DNA of 64,000 nucleotides from Halorubrum rubrum (GCF_024494685.1 NZ_JANHDM010000004.1:144202-208201), one strand, 5' to 3'. Positions 51,544 to 60,056 are shown, numbered from the stretch's first letter. Numbers and translations are program-made. The notes: a model not told the origin generated them from the sequence alone.

Positions 51544-53753
51544 TCGCGTACCTCCCGCTCGTCCTCGCGGTCGCCTGCTGTCTCGCGCTCGCGGCGTCGC
51601 GGGCGGTCCCGCGCGCGGACCTGGTCGTCACCAGGCTGGCGCTGTCGCTCTTCGGCGACTACGTCGCGAGCCACGGTCGCAGACAACGCGAGCGCGACCT
51701 GATGCGTGCCGCTCACGTGGGGGGAACCCACCGGGAGTACGCCTCGCGAACGCTGCTTTACGCCGGCGTCCTCGGCGTCGCTGGGAGCGTGATCGGCGTC
51801 TACCTCGCCGCGGCGGTTCTGACAACGCTCGAGGTCGGCGGCGACCGTCTGAGCGAGGTCCTCCCCGGACCGCTCTCCTTCGTGGCCGGACTGACGCGGC
51901 TGACGGAGGTCGGCCTCCTCGAGCTGTTCGTGCTCCTCGCGGTCGCGTCGGCCACGGTGGGCGCGGCGCTTGCGGCCGGCGCGTACTACGCCAGGTGGGC
52001 CCTGTTGAGCCAGCGGGCGACCGCGCGCGCCGTCGAGATCGACGCCACGCTCCCGCGAACGGTTGCGTTCGTGTACGCGCTCTCGCGGTCGGGGATGCCG
52101 TTCCCCCGAGTGATGGACACGCTCGCGGAGAACGAGGCGGTGTACGGCGAGGCCGCCACGGAGCTGTCGGTCGCGGTCCGCGAGATGAACGCGTTCGGGA
52201 CCGACGTGTTGACCGCGCTCCGCCACACCGCCCGCCGGACCCCGAGCGACGACCTCTCGGAGTTCGCCGAGAACCTCGCGTCGGTCCTCGGGACCGGCCG
52301 GTCGCTGTCGGCGTTCCTCAACGACCAGTACGAGCGCTACCAGGAGGAGGCGGAGTCGAAACAGGAGCAGTACCTCGAGCTGCTGTCGACGTTCGCGGAG
52401 GCGTACGTCACGACGCTCGTCGCGGGCCCGCTGTTCTTCATCACCATCCTCGTCGTGATCGGGCTCGTCTTGGAGGACACGCTCCCGCTCTTGCGCGTCG
52501 TCGTCTACGTCGCGGTCCCGCTCGCGACGTTCGGGTTCGCGGTGTACGTCGACAGCATCACGCAGGGGATCGGCGGCAGCGAGCGGGTCCGGCCGTCGGA
52601 GACGTCCCACGGCAGCACTGCCGGACGCGACGGGGACGGCGGCAGCGACGAGGGTCGCGCCGACGACGACCGCGACGGAAACCGCGCCGGCGACGGTGGG
52701 AGCGGCGGCCGGGCCTCGGCGGCGGGACCCGCGGCGTCGGCCGCTCCCCGATCTGACGGCGGGGACGTCGCCGACCGGTGGGAGGCGAGCAGGGAACGCC
52801 TCCGCGCTTACGACCGGTTCCGCACGGTCCGAGCGTGGGCGAACTCGCCGGTCGAACGCGTCCTGCGGTCGCCGGAGGCCGTCCTCGCCGTCGCCGTGCC
52901 GATCGCGATCCTGGGGGTGGCCGTCGCCGTCCACCCGCTGTCGACCGGCGGGGCGACGGAGATCGCCGCGCAGGTCGACGCCCCGACCGTGGGCGCGTCC
53001 GCGTTCGTCCTCGTGGCGTACGCGGTCGTCTACGAGGTCAGAAAGCGCCGAATACGTCGGATCGAGGCGGCGATCCCCGACTTCCTCGACCGGCTCGCCA
53101 GCGTCAACGAGGCGGGGACCTCGGTCGTCGCGAGCATCCGCCGCGTGGCCGGAACCGACCTCGAGGCGCTGACGGCCGACCTGGAACGCACCCGGCGCGA
53201 CGTGGACTGGGGCGCGGACGTGACCGCGGCGCTTCACCGCCTGGAGCGCCGGGTCGCCTCGCCGATGACGTCGCGGGCGGTCGTGCTCGTGACGAACGCG
53301 ATACACGCGAGCGACGACGTCGCGCCCGTCCTCCGGATCGCGGCCGACGAGGCGCGGGCGACGTGGACGCTCCGCCGGGAGCGCAGACAGGTGATGTTGA
53401 CGTACCTCATCGTCATCTACATCTCGTTTCTGGTGTTCCTCGGCGTCATCGCCGCCCTCTCGGTGTCGTTCATCCCCGCGGTCGAGGAGGCGTCGATGGC
53501 GGGCGCGGCCGCGGAGACGGGCACCGGAACCGGCGTCGGAGCGGGAGCGGGCGGCGGGATCGTCGGCGGACTCGGCGACATCGACGCGAGCGCGTACGAG
53601 CGGCTGTTCTTCCACGCGGCGGCGATCCAGGCGCTGTGTTCGGGGATCGTCGCCGGACAGCTCGGCGAGGGGTCCGCCAAGGACGGCGCGAAACACGCGG
53701 CGATCCTGCTCGCCTCGACGCTCGTCGCCTTCGCGGCGATGGGCGGGTTGTGA
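51540..53753 (+). CDS. Type II/IV secretion system membrane protein (PilC/TadC family, two T2SF domains)
   Basis: A 737-residue membrane platform protein. The first T2SF domain lies at about residues 160-300 (FVYALSRSGMPFPRVMDTLAE), the second at about 500-640 (FLDRLASVNEAGTSVVASIRR). About eight to nine helices are visible. A charged linker of roughly 80 residues separates the halves (GRDGDGGSDEGRADDDRDG). It recruits the ATPase upstream to the membrane. The archaeal double-domain form is usual. Confidence 0.9.
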   Translation: MIAYLPLVLAVACCLALAASRAVPRADLVVTRLALSLFGDYVASHGRRQRERDLMRAAHVGGTHREYASRTLLYAGVLGVAGSVIGVYLAAAVLTTLEVGGDRLSEVLPGPLSFVAGLTRLTEVGLLELFVLLAVASATVGAALAAGAYYARWALLSQRATARAVEIDATLPRTVAFVYALSRSGMPFPRVMDTLAENEAVYGEAATELSVAVREMNAFGTDVLTALRHTARRTPSDDLSEFAENLASVLGTGRSLSAFLNDQYERYQEEAESKQEQYLELLSTFAEAYVTTLVAGPLFFITILVVIGLVLEDTLPLLRVVVYVAVPLATFGFAVYVDSITQGIGGSERVRPSETSHGSTAGRDGDGGSDEGRADDDRDGNRAGDGGSGGRASAAGPAASAAPRSDGGDVADRWEASRERLRAYDRFRTVRAWANSPVERVLRSPEAVLAVAVPIAILGVAVAVHPLSTGGATEIAAQVDAPTVGASAFVLVAYAVVYEVRKRRIRRIEAAIPDFLDRLASVNEAGTSVVASIRRVAGTDLEALTADLERTRRDVDWGADVTAALHRLERRVASPMTSRAVVLVTNAIHASDDVAPVLRIAADEARATWTLRRERRQVMLTYLIVIYISFLVFLGVIAALSVSFIPAVEEASMAGAAAETGTGTGVGAGAGGGIVGGLGDIDASAYERLFFHAAAIQALCSGIVAGQLGEGSAKDGAKHAAILLASTLVAFAAMGGL

Positions 53754-53827
53754 GCGCGAGACGGATCGGAGAACCAGGGAGCGGGCGGGTCCACCGAACC
53801 TATGTCCGTCGCCACCGATCGCCGGGT

Positions 53828-54481
53828 ATGGACCCGCAGTCGACGTACGACCGGATCGCCGGCCACTTCTCGAAGACGCGGGAGTACGCCTGGCCCGAGG
53901 TCGAGTCGTTCCTCGAGGGACGACGCGTCGACCGCGCGCTCGACGTCGGCTGCGGGAACGGGCGGCACACCGAGCTTCTGGCCGACCGGGCGGAGCGGGC
54001 GGTCGGGATCGATATCAGCCGCGGACTGCTCCGTGAGGCGGTGCGCCGGTCGCGGGAACGCGAGTTCGACGACCGGGTCGGGTTCGTCCACGGCGACGCG
54101 GCGGCGCTCCCGATCGCGGGGGACGCGGTCGACCTGGCGGTATACGTCGCCACGCTCCATCACCTCTCGCCGCGGGCCGCACGGCTCCGGAGCCTGGACG
54201 AGCTGGCGCGGGTCCTCCGGCCGGGCGGGGTCGCGCTCGTGAGCGCGTGGAGCACGGCCCACGACCGGTTCGACCGCGAGTCGGGGTTCGACACGACCGT
54301 CGACTGGACGCTCCCCGGCGGCGAGACGGTTCCCCGGTACTACCACGTCTACGACCCCGAGGAGTTCGAGGAGGACCTCGCGGCGAGCGACCTCCGCGTC
54401 GACGACGTCGACGTCTCGAGCGGGAACTGCTACGGGGTCGTCCGCGCGTCGGGGACGCGGACCCGTCGGTCCGACGGGTGA
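53828..54481 (+). CDS. SAM methyltransferase, Trm9/ABH8-like
   Basis: A 217-residue methyltransferase. The start YDRIAGHFSKTREYAWPEV followed by ALDVGCGNGRHTELLA closely follows the Trm9/ALKBH8 pattern. VYVATLHHLS, ELARVLRPGGVALVSAWS and PRYYHVYDPEEFEEDL continue that likeness. Trm9 methylates wobble-uridine carboxymethyl groups in tRNA. That role here is inferred. The start is the ATG at 53828. Confidence 0.8.
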   Translation: MDPQSTYDRIAGHFSKTREYAWPEVESFLEGRRVDRALDVGCGNGRHTELLADRAERAVGIDISRGLLREAVRRSREREFDDRVGFVHGDAAALPIAGDAVDLAVYVATLHHLSPRAARLRSLDELARVLRPGGVALVSAWSTAHDRFDRESGFDTTVDWTLPGGETVPRYYHVYDPEEFEEDLAASDLRVDDVDVSSGNCYGVVRASGTRTRRSDG

Positions 54482-54553
54482 TCGGTCGCGGCCGGGACGA
54501 AGGAGAGTCGGAAGAGCCGTAGAACCGGAAGCGTCGCGGGCGAAACGCGGGCG

Positions 54554-54844
54554 TCAGTCGGCCGTCACGCCGGTCCGCTCCGTCGTCTCCTCCGGCACCG
54601 GCGTCACGAGCCTGTAGGCCGCGTAGAGGCCGAGGACTCCGATCCCGGCGAGGACGAAGGCCGTCCGGAGCGTCGGGTCGACGAGCGGGGTCGCGACCAC
54701 CTCGCCCGCGTCGTTGGTTATCGGGACCGGACTGTACGGCTGCCCGGCGAGGATCTCGATCGTGCCGAACACGACGATCCCCACCAGCATCAGTCCGGCG
54801 CTCAGCGCCATCGCCGCCCTGTCGATGATGTCTAGGTCGTTCAT
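54554..54844 (-). CDS. Two-helix membrane protein, partner of DoxX
   Basis: A 96-residue protein with hydrophobic helices at about 11-32 and 63-80. It starts MNDLDIIDRAAMALSAGL. A perfect GGAGGTGA Shine-Dalgarno sits 6 bases before the ATG. It lies 14 bases after the DoxX gene on the same strand, so the two are probably made together. No known domain. Confidence 0.75.
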   Translation of the reverse strand: MNDLDIIDRAAMALSAGLMLVGIVVFGTIEILAGQPYSPVPITNDAGEVVATPLVDPTLRTAFVLAGIGVLGLYAAYRLVTPVPEETTERTGVTAD

Positions 54845-54858
54845 TGGGTGTCACCTCC

Positions 54859-55383
54859 TCAGCCGAGCAGGTACCGCAGCTTCGGGCGTCGCTTGACGAA
54901 CTCGGTGCGCTCGATGACCGCGTCGAGGCCGTAGTACCGGCCGGCGGCCAACACGATCACGGTCAGGAACAACAGCAGGCCCATGAAGTCGCCGTTGACC
55001 AGGCCGTTGCCGAAGCCGGCGTTGCCGATCCAGAACAGGACCATGAAGATGACCCCGCCGAACGCGGCGAAGCGGGTGAGCACGCCGGCCATGAGCGCCA
55101 GCCCGATCAGCGTCTCGAACAGCGGGACGCCGGGCTCGATGAGCCACGCGAGGTTGTTCCCCATCCAGACCGGGATGGGACCGAGCGCGGTGCCGGTCAT
55201 CTCCGACATGTACGCCGGGCCGTAGGTGTACGCCAGCCCGTCCTCGATGAGCTTCGTCACGCCGGCGTGAAAGAACCACCAGCCGGTGACGACGCGCAGG
55301 AACGCGACCCAGTAGGCGGTCCACGGGCCGTCCAGTGCGAACTCGACGTCGGTCGTCAGGGGATTCCCCGTTTGGTATGCCAT
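54859..55383 (-). CDS. DoxX-family membrane protein
   Basis: A 174-residue four-helix protein. ALDGPWTAYWVAFLRVVTGWWF, FFHAGVTKLIEDGLAYTYGPA and LGLIALMAG-type helices match DoxX (TQO small subunit/DoxD-related). In other archaea DoxX/DoxD moves electrons from thiosulfate to quinone, though most DoxX proteins are uncharacterised. The ATG at 55383 has a GAGGTGA Shine-Dalgarno 5 bases upstream, which decides the start over a GTG three codons earlier. Confidence 0.85.
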   Translation of the reverse strand: MAYQTGNPLTTDVEFALDGPWTAYWVAFLRVVTGWWFFHAGVTKLIEDGLAYTYGPAYMSEMTGTALGPIPVWMGNNLAWLIEPGVPLFETLIGLALMAGVLTRFAAFGGVIFMVLFWIGNAGFGNGLVNGDFMGLLLFLTVIVLAAGRYYGLDAVIERTEFVKRRPKLRYLLG

Positions 55384-55387
55384 GAGC

Positions 55388-55396
55388 GTCACCTCA
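55388..55396 (-). promoter_or_regulatory. Shine-Dalgarno deciding the DoxX start
   Basis: GAGGTGA on the reverse strand is complementary to the archaeal 16S 3' end and is correctly spaced for the ATG at 55383. Confidence 0.6.
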
Positions 55397-55421
55397 CGTG
55401 TGGACGTCGGCTCGGAACCGA

Positions 55422-55430
55422 GTTATACAC
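55422..55430 (-). promoter_or_regulatory. TATA box of the DoxX operon
   Basis: GTGTATAAC on the reverse strand lies about 43 bases before the ATG, leaving room for a short leader carrying the Shine-Dalgarno. The rest of the gap (to 55669) has no gene I support. Confidence 0.5.
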
Positions 55431-55669
55431 CGGCGACGGCTCCCGCGCGACGGGAAGCGTTTCGAGAGGCTGAGAACGCGCCGCCGTCGAACTCGACGGA
55501 TGATCACCGCGGTCGAACCCGAACGCGACCCATCGATCGCTCGGTCGTGCTGTGGGGACCGGGAGGAAACCCCCTCGAAGCCGGCGGTGGACGGATCGTC
55601 GAGCGGTCGCGAGGGGGAGGTCGTGAGCGATGCGACTCCCCCACACCGCCGGCAGCCCGGCGGAGACCG

Positions 55670-56104
55670 CTACCTCCGATCGTTCGGGTCCGACGCGTCC
55701 GGGACCGCTTCCACCCGTTCCCGCACGACGTCGATGAACTCCTCGCCCGTCATGCCGTACCGTGTACGCCCGTCGGCCGTTCGCTCCCGCTCGACCGCGG
55801 CGATGACCTTCCCGTCGACGCGGAGCCCCCACGCGTCGCCATGGTCGACGTCGATGCTCATCAGTTGGATCTCGACGCCGTGCTCCGCCTCCAGCCGCTC
55901 GAGCAGCGGCGGGACGAGCACGCCGTCCGCAAACCGCGGCGGTCGATACGGGGGGAGGTCGTGTTCCTCGAACTCCCGGACCACGTCGCGCCACCAGTCC
56001 GGAAGCCGGTCGACGTCGACGTCGGCGTACGGTTCGTCGTCGTCGAGCCAGTCCGGCGATTCGATGCCGTCTCGTCGCGATCGTTTCTCGGGGTACCGAG
56101 TCAT
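55670..56104 (-). CDS. Hypothetical acidic protein (144 aa)
   Basis: A protein starting MTRYPEKRSRRDG. It has a tryptophan-rich stretch (SPDWLDDDEPYADVD, LPDWWRDVVREFEEHDL), then a compact beta region (GVEIQLMSIDVDHGDAWGL, VIAAVERERTADGRTRYGM) and a final helix. No family is recognised. The start is the ATG at 56104; an upstream in-frame ATG at 56158 would add 18 less plausible residues. Confidence 0.65.
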   Translation of the reverse strand: MTRYPEKRSRRDGIESPDWLDDDEPYADVDVDRLPDWWRDVVREFEEHDLPPYRPPRFADGVLVPPLLERLEAEHGVEIQLMSIDVDHGDAWGLRVDGKVIAAVERERTADGRTRYGMTGEEFIDVVRERVEAVPDASDPNDRR

Positions 56105-56164
56105 CGTCCGAGGGGTTCGTTCGGGTAGTCGTATCGAGGGTGGTTCGTCTCGAGCCAACGCGGG

Positions 56165-56548
56165 CTACAGTTCGACGTAGACCTCGCCGTCCCGAACGTG
56201 AACGTCGTACGTCGGCAGCCGGTAATCGTCGCTCGCCGTGTGGGTGCCGTCGGTGATGTCGAACTCCCAGCCGTGCCACGGGCACGCGACGATCTCGTCT
56301 TCACACGCCCAGACGAGTTCGTCGTCCTCGTCGACGTCGAGGGTTCCGCTCAATAGACCCTCACAGGCCGGCCCTCCCTGGTGTGTACAGTAGTTCGACA
56401 GCGCGTGAAGCTCTCCGTTCGAGTTGAAGACCGCTATCTCACGCCCCGCGATCTCGACGATGACGCGCTCGCCGTCGGCGATGTCCTGCGCCGCGATGAC
56501 GTGATGGAGGTCGTCCCGATCGATGTTCGGTCGTGTGGATTCACTCAT
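56165..56548 (-). CDS. Rieske-type [2Fe-2S] ferredoxin
   Basis: A 127-residue ferredoxin with Rieske ligands C54-T-H56 (NYCTHQGGPACEG) and C89-P-W-H92 (CPWHGWEF). It resembles ferredoxins of Rieske oxygenases and NirD-like proteins. It follows the amidohydrolase with a 2-base gap. No oxygenase is nearby, so its electron partner is elsewhere or the cluster serves another purpose. Confidence 0.9.
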   Translation of the reverse strand: MSESTRPNIDRDDLHHVIAAQDIADGERVIVEIAGREIAVFNSNGELHALSNYCTHQGGPACEGLLSGTLDVDEDDELVWACEDEIVACPWHGWEFDITDGTHTASDDYRLPTYDVHVRDGEVYVEL

Positions 56549-56550
56549 GG

Positions 56551-57663
56551 TCAGTCGAAGGCGTAGACTCGTTCCGCGGTCTTGCCGTAGACGTTCTGGA
56601 TCTCCTCGCTCGAGAACTCGGACCGAAGGATCTTCAGCAGCTCTCCGGTGTTGTCGAAGTCGAAGTGCGGGTAGTCCGAGGAGAACATCAGGCTGTCCTC
56701 GCCCTCGAAGTGCCGGATCGTCTCCGTGAGGTATTCCGGATCGTCCAGACCTTCGACGGGCTGGCTCGTCACGTAGAACTGGTCTTTGAGGTACTCACTG
56801 GGACGCTTCTCGAGCATCGGCGCGTCCCACTTTGCGCCCATGTAGTCGTGATCGAACCGCCGCATGAAGTACGGATACCAGCCGAGACCGGACTCCTGGA
56901 TGACGAACGTGAGATCGGGAAAGCGTTCGGGAACCCCTCGAGTCAACATGTCCGCCAGGTTCGTCTGGTGCATCATGTTATGTGAGGTCGCGTGAACCGG
57001 GAGGGCCCGGTCCATCGCCTGCCACGTCGACGGGAACCGCGTCATCATCGTGCCGGCGGCGTTGTGCATCTTGATCGGTAATCCAGCCCGCTCGCACGCG
57101 TCGTAGAGCGGGTAGTAGGACTCGTGCCCGAGGAGCGGATCGACCGATCCGCTCGGGATCATCACCGCCGCGATGCCGTCCTCGTCGGCGCGGCGTTCGA
57201 CCTCCTCAGCGGCCTTCTGCGGCTTCTGGGGGGCAACGAGGGCGGCTCCGTAGAGGCCGTCGTCCGGGTCGACGATCTCGTCGAGGAGCCAACTGTTGTA
57301 CGCCGTCGCGAGCGCGGCGGCGAGGTCGTCGTGGTGAACCGCCCCGAGATAGAGGTTCTGGGTCGGGGTGATGATCGCCTTGTCCCACTCGACGAGATCC
57401 CGTCCCGTTCGAATGTCCTCCTTGGTACGGACGGTCTCCGAGTCGGCTTTCCCGATCGTCACGGAGTACACCATCCCGTGGGCAGGATAGACACGACCGA
57501 GGTACCCGTAGTCGTCACCCTGCTGGCTGTTCAACAACTCGTCGAACGGGCTCTCGAGGTACGGGAAGATGTCCTCCTGGCGCTCCGTCAGGTGGAAGTC
57601 CGTGTCGACGACGACTTCCAGGTCGTCGATCGATCGAATCCGCCGTTCCGCTGTCGAACTCAT
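56551..57663 (-). CDS. ACMSD-like amidohydrolase (COG2159)
   Basis: A 370-residue TIM-barrel metal hydrolase. VVDTDFHLTE (residues 17-26) has the first His, GLPIKMHNAAGTMM the second, and MFSSDYPHFDFDN the catalytic Asp. HATSHNMMHQTNL is typical of the group acting on aromatic ring-cleavage acids. The start is the ATG at 57663. Promoter sequence near 57680-57695 contains TATATGTATG on the reverse strand. It is divergent from IclR. Confidence 0.85.
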   Translation of the reverse strand: MSSTAERRIRSIDDLEVVVDTDFHLTERQEDIFPYLESPFDELLNSQQGDDYGYLGRVYPAHGMVYSVTIGKADSETVRTKEDIRTGRDLVEWDKAIITPTQNLYLGAVHHDDLAAALATAYNSWLLDEIVDPDDGLYGAALVAPQKPQKAAEEVERRADEDGIAAVMIPSGSVDPLLGHESYYPLYDACERAGLPIKMHNAAGTMMTRFPSTWQAMDRALPVHATSHNMMHQTNLADMLTRGVPERFPDLTFVIQESGLGWYPYFMRRFDHDYMGAKWDAPMLEKRPSEYLKDQFYVTSQPVEGLDDPEYLTETIRHFEGEDSLMFSSDYPHFDFDNTGELLKILRSEFSSEEIQNVYGKTAERVYAFD

Positions 57664-57870
57664 ACGATCCCCGTGGTCGATGACATACATATACACCGAG
57701 GCGATTCTCGACGGCAGAACGCCATTCGTCGACACCACGTCGCCGACGGACGCGCTTCGCCGTCGTCGGATCCCGTTGAAGACGACCGTAGCGGCGACGC
57801 ACATCGATTCGAGACGTCGAAAGTGGAGGGGAGACGAGGGATCCGTGTCCGACGGCCCGTCTATTATCAA

Positions 57871-57893
57871 GAAACGGTATTCAAAATCGTTTC
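57871..57893. promoter_or_regulatory. Candidate operator for the IclR regulator
   Basis: GAAACG (57871-57876) and CGTTTC (57888-57893) form an inverted repeat with an 11-base spacer. It sits between the IclR gene and the amidohydrolase operon, an AT-richer patch than its surroundings, consistent with regulator binding. Confidence 0.4.
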
Positions 57894-57938
57894 CGATCAG
57901 CGAAAATTTCTTCTTCGTTCTTCGTCCATTCCGATCCG

Positions 57939-58730
57939 ATGGAAGAGTGGAAGCCCGGAGGAATCGACCCTGGATCGGGTGGATCGACGATACAGAGCAT
58001 CGATACGTCGTTCACTATCGTTACGGCCCTTCGCGAGTCGGGGGGGGCGGGCGTGACCGACCTCGCCGAGCGGACCGGGCTCTCGAAAAGTTCAGTCCAC
58101 AAACACCTACGATCGCTGATGAAACACGGGTGTGTCGTGAAGGACGACGAGGAGTACCGGCTCGGACTCCGGTACCTGGACTTGGGTGCGCACGTGCGTG
58201 AGCAGTATCCGGTATCGACGGAGATCAAACACAAACTGCGCGACCTCGCGGCACAGACCGAAGAGAGCGCCCAGTTCGCCGTCGAAGAGCGCGGCCACGC
58301 GGTCGTCCTCTACCGGGAGGTCAGCCACGGCGGCGTGTATTCGCGCGGCCGTGAGGGTCGTCGTTTTCGGATGCACCAGACGGCAGCGGGGAAGGCGATC
58401 CTCTCGCGTTACTCCGACCAGTGGGTTCGCGAGATCGTCGACCGCCACGGCCTCCCGGCAGCGACGCCACAGACGATCGGCGACGAAGCGGCACTCCTCG
58501 AGGAACTCGCGGAGATCAGGGACCAGGGAGTGGCGTTCAACAGCGAGGAGAGCACCGAAGGGCTCCGATCGGTGGCCGTTCCCGTCACGGGGCCGGACGG
58601 GGACGTCCTCGGTGCGCTGGCCGTCGCAGGCCCAACGCATCGCCTCACTGGCGAGCGGTTCAAACGCGAGTTGCCGGATCTCGTCCGAAGCGTCGTGAAC
58701 GAGATCGAGTTGAACCTCGCCCACTCGTAA
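57939..58730 (+). CDS. IclR-family transcriptional regulator
   Basis: A 263-residue IclR protein. Winged helix at residues 17-80 (GVTDLAERTGLSKSSVHKHL, GCVVKDDEEYRLG). The ligand domain has VVLYREVSHGGVYSRGREG, MHQTAAGKAILSR and RSVAVPVTGPDGDVLGALAV. IclR regulators often control aromatic or short acid catabolism, which fits the divergent Rieske/amidohydrolase pair. Confidence 0.93.
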   Translation: MEEWKPGGIDPGSGGSTIQSIDTSFTIVTALRESGGAGVTDLAERTGLSKSSVHKHLRSLMKHGCVVKDDEEYRLGLRYLDLGAHVREQYPVSTEIKHKLRDLAAQTEESAQFAVEERGHAVVLYREVSHGGVYSRGREGRRFRMHQTAAGKAILSRYSDQWVREIVDRHGLPAATPQTIGDEAALLEELAEIRDQGVAFNSEESTEGLRSVAVPVTGPDGDVLGALAVAGPTHRLTGERFKRELPDLVRSVVNEIELNLAHS

Positions 58731-58805
58731 CGCTCTCTCGTTTCCGCGCGTGAACTCCGTTCGAGCACGGTTGGGTTACGGACGGCATGCGACCGACGGA
58801 AGGAG

Positions 58806-58861
58806 GCGCCGGCCGGGATTTGAACCACGGTCGCTCGCTCTCTGATGCAAATCCTGCGGCG
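58806..58861. repeat. tRNA-Gly 3'-end-derived hairpin (left copy)
   Basis: The last ~21 bases of tRNA-Gly in antisense orientation (GCGCCGGCCGGGATTTGAACC) start the element. After a short GC-repeat loop the second arm CAAATCCTGCGGCG pairs back. A shorter version of the element at 59946. It marks the left edge of the accessory region, next to a sudden AT-richer stretch. Confidence 0.65.
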
Positions 58862-58907
58862 ATTTCAGTAGAAGACCTTCGATAAATAGAATCTCAACGG
58901 GTCTCCA

Positions 58908-59258
58908 CTAGTCTAGTTCTTCGACGAGCGCAGCAACCGCCTCGTCGACGAGATCGCTGTCAAGGCGACCTTGCCAGAAGTCGATATCCTCGTGGTCAAT
59001 TGATTGGACTCCCCACGGGACAATCCGACTCACATCCGGGATCCCCCCACGAAGCCAACTCCCACCAGGAACGTCGATCAGGCCGTCCATCCAGGATTTC
59101 GACGTCAACGTGAGCGCAATATACTGCTCGCCGTGGAACGGACGGCCTTCATGATTCGAGAGAATGAGCCAGGGCCGATCATCTTCCTCGCTTTTGAACG
59201 GATCGTCCCCGTAGACGACGTCGCCACGCTCGAAAATCGGTCTCTCCTCGTCGGTCAC
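58908..59258 (-). CDS. PemK/MazF-family toxin
   Basis: A 116-residue protein. FERGDVVYGDDPFKSEEDDRPWLIL and QYIALTLTSKSWMDG match the MazF/PemK ribonuclease fold. DVPGGSWLRGGIPDVSRIVPWG is the following conserved strand pair. It probably cleaves RNA unless neutralised. Its ATG overlaps the upstream antitoxin stop (ATGA), the classic toxin-antitoxin layout. Confidence 0.85.
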   Translation of the reverse strand: MTDEERPIFERGDVVYGDDPFKSEEDDRPWLILSNHEGRPFHGEQYIALTLTSKSWMDGLIDVPGGSWLRGGIPDVSRIVPWGVQSIDHEDIDFWQGRLDSDLVDEAVAALVEELD

Positions 59259-59626
59259 TGTTCGTCCTCGACGCTCGGATGTGGTTCCTCGGGTGCGTGT
59301 TCGCGCCAGGATTCCTTGTCCTCTGTACCGAGTCGCTGGTTGAACAGGGCGGTCGCTCGTTCGTACCCGCTGTATCCGTCGAGTCGCTCTGTGTCGTCGG
59401 TTATCACCCAGTACGTCGCTTTGTGTTCGACGAGATCGCGGTCCTTCAGCCTCGAGAGCGCGGTGCTGACCGCGCCCTCATCGAGACCGATTTGAGAGGC
59501 GATTTCGCGGGCCTTGAACGCGCGATCATCGTTGGCGGCGAGAAATCCGAGGACCTGATCCGGTACGGAAAGTTCCTCGAGTTCGTCCTCGCTCGTCTTC
59601 TCGAAGGTATCTCGGTCGATGGACAT
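59255..59626 (-). CDS. Winged-helix antitoxin (MarR/TrmB-like)
   Basis: A 123-residue protein starting MSIDRDTFEKTSEDELEEL. The winged helix is VPDQVLGFLAANDDRAFKA, REIASQIGLDEGAVSTALSRL. The C-terminal tail (SWREHAPEEPHPSVEDEQ) is acidic and may bind the toxin. The winged helix would repress its own promoter. Start at 59626; the upstream frame to 59650 is less likely. Confidence 0.8.
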   Translation of the reverse strand: MSIDRDTFEKTSEDELEELSVPDQVLGFLAANDDRAFKAREIASQIGLDEGAVSTALSRLKDRDLVEHKATYWVITDDTERLDGYSGYERATALFNQRLGTEDKESWREHAPEEPHPSVEDEQ

Positions 59627-59639
59627 CGTTGAGCAGAAA

Positions 59640-59655
59640 TACGGTGTCAACCGTA
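59640..59655. promoter_or_regulatory. Candidate autoregulatory operator of the toxin-antitoxin operon
   Basis: TACGGT-GTCA-ACCGTA, a perfect inverted repeat with 6-bp arms, centred about 21 bases before the antitoxin ATG. Good position for binding by the antitoxin winged helix. Confidence 0.4.
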
Positions 59656-59945
59656 ATGGGTGTTAGGTATGAAAGCGACGAAATTGCTGACGAGGATACT
59701 CCGCCCCTAGCCTCGTCGAAGCAGTTCGAGAATCGTGTAGCTTGAGACGGCCAGTCTCAACTACTATGATCGTTGAGTACACCGTAACTACCTACCAGTG
59801 GTTTCGTAACCCAAAATGACGAAACCAATACCCAGAATCTCAGCCAGAAAATTCTCATTTTCGTGGTAGGACCACTTTTCGACTGATATTCTTTCCGGTA
59901 GCACTGGATTGAGAATTGACTACAGAGAAGTTCTCTGTCGGAGAG
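59656..59945. other. Hairpin-rich non-coding stretch upstream of the toxin-antitoxin operon
   Basis: No gene seen. It contains several near-perfect palindromes: TTGAGAC/GTCTCAA at 59742-59760, TGGTTTCGT/ACGAAACCA at 59799-59827, GTGGT-AGG-ACCAC near 59861-59873, and ACAGAGAA-G-TTCTCTGT at 59922-59938. The composition is AT-richer than the core chromosome. It may be a plasmid-like or att-associated region. Confidence 0.4.
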
Positions 59946-60032
59946 TGCGCCGGCCGGGATTTGAACCGGAATCAGACGTGCTCGCTCGCTTCGCTCGCTG
60001 CGCGCGACTGATAGGGTTCAAATCCGTCGGCG
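59946..60032. repeat. tRNA-Gly 3'-end-derived hairpin (middle copy)
   Basis: Begins with the antisense tRNA-Gly 3' end (TGCGCCGGCCGGGATTTGAACC), continues GGAATCAGACGTGC, has a GC-repeat loop, then GCGCGCGACTGATAGGG and TTCAAATCCGTCGGCG as the returning arm. The arms pair over more than 20 positions. It is the Gly counterpart of the Leu element at 40459-40532. Confidence 0.7.
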
Positions 60033-60056
60033 ATTTCTCTCACCTCGTTCGAGAAA

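Noticed and set aside
59922..59938. Toxin-antitoxin operator at the ACAGAGAA palindrome
   Set aside because: It lies nearly 300 bases upstream of the antitoxin start, too far to be the main promoter operator; the repeat at 59640-59655 is better placed.
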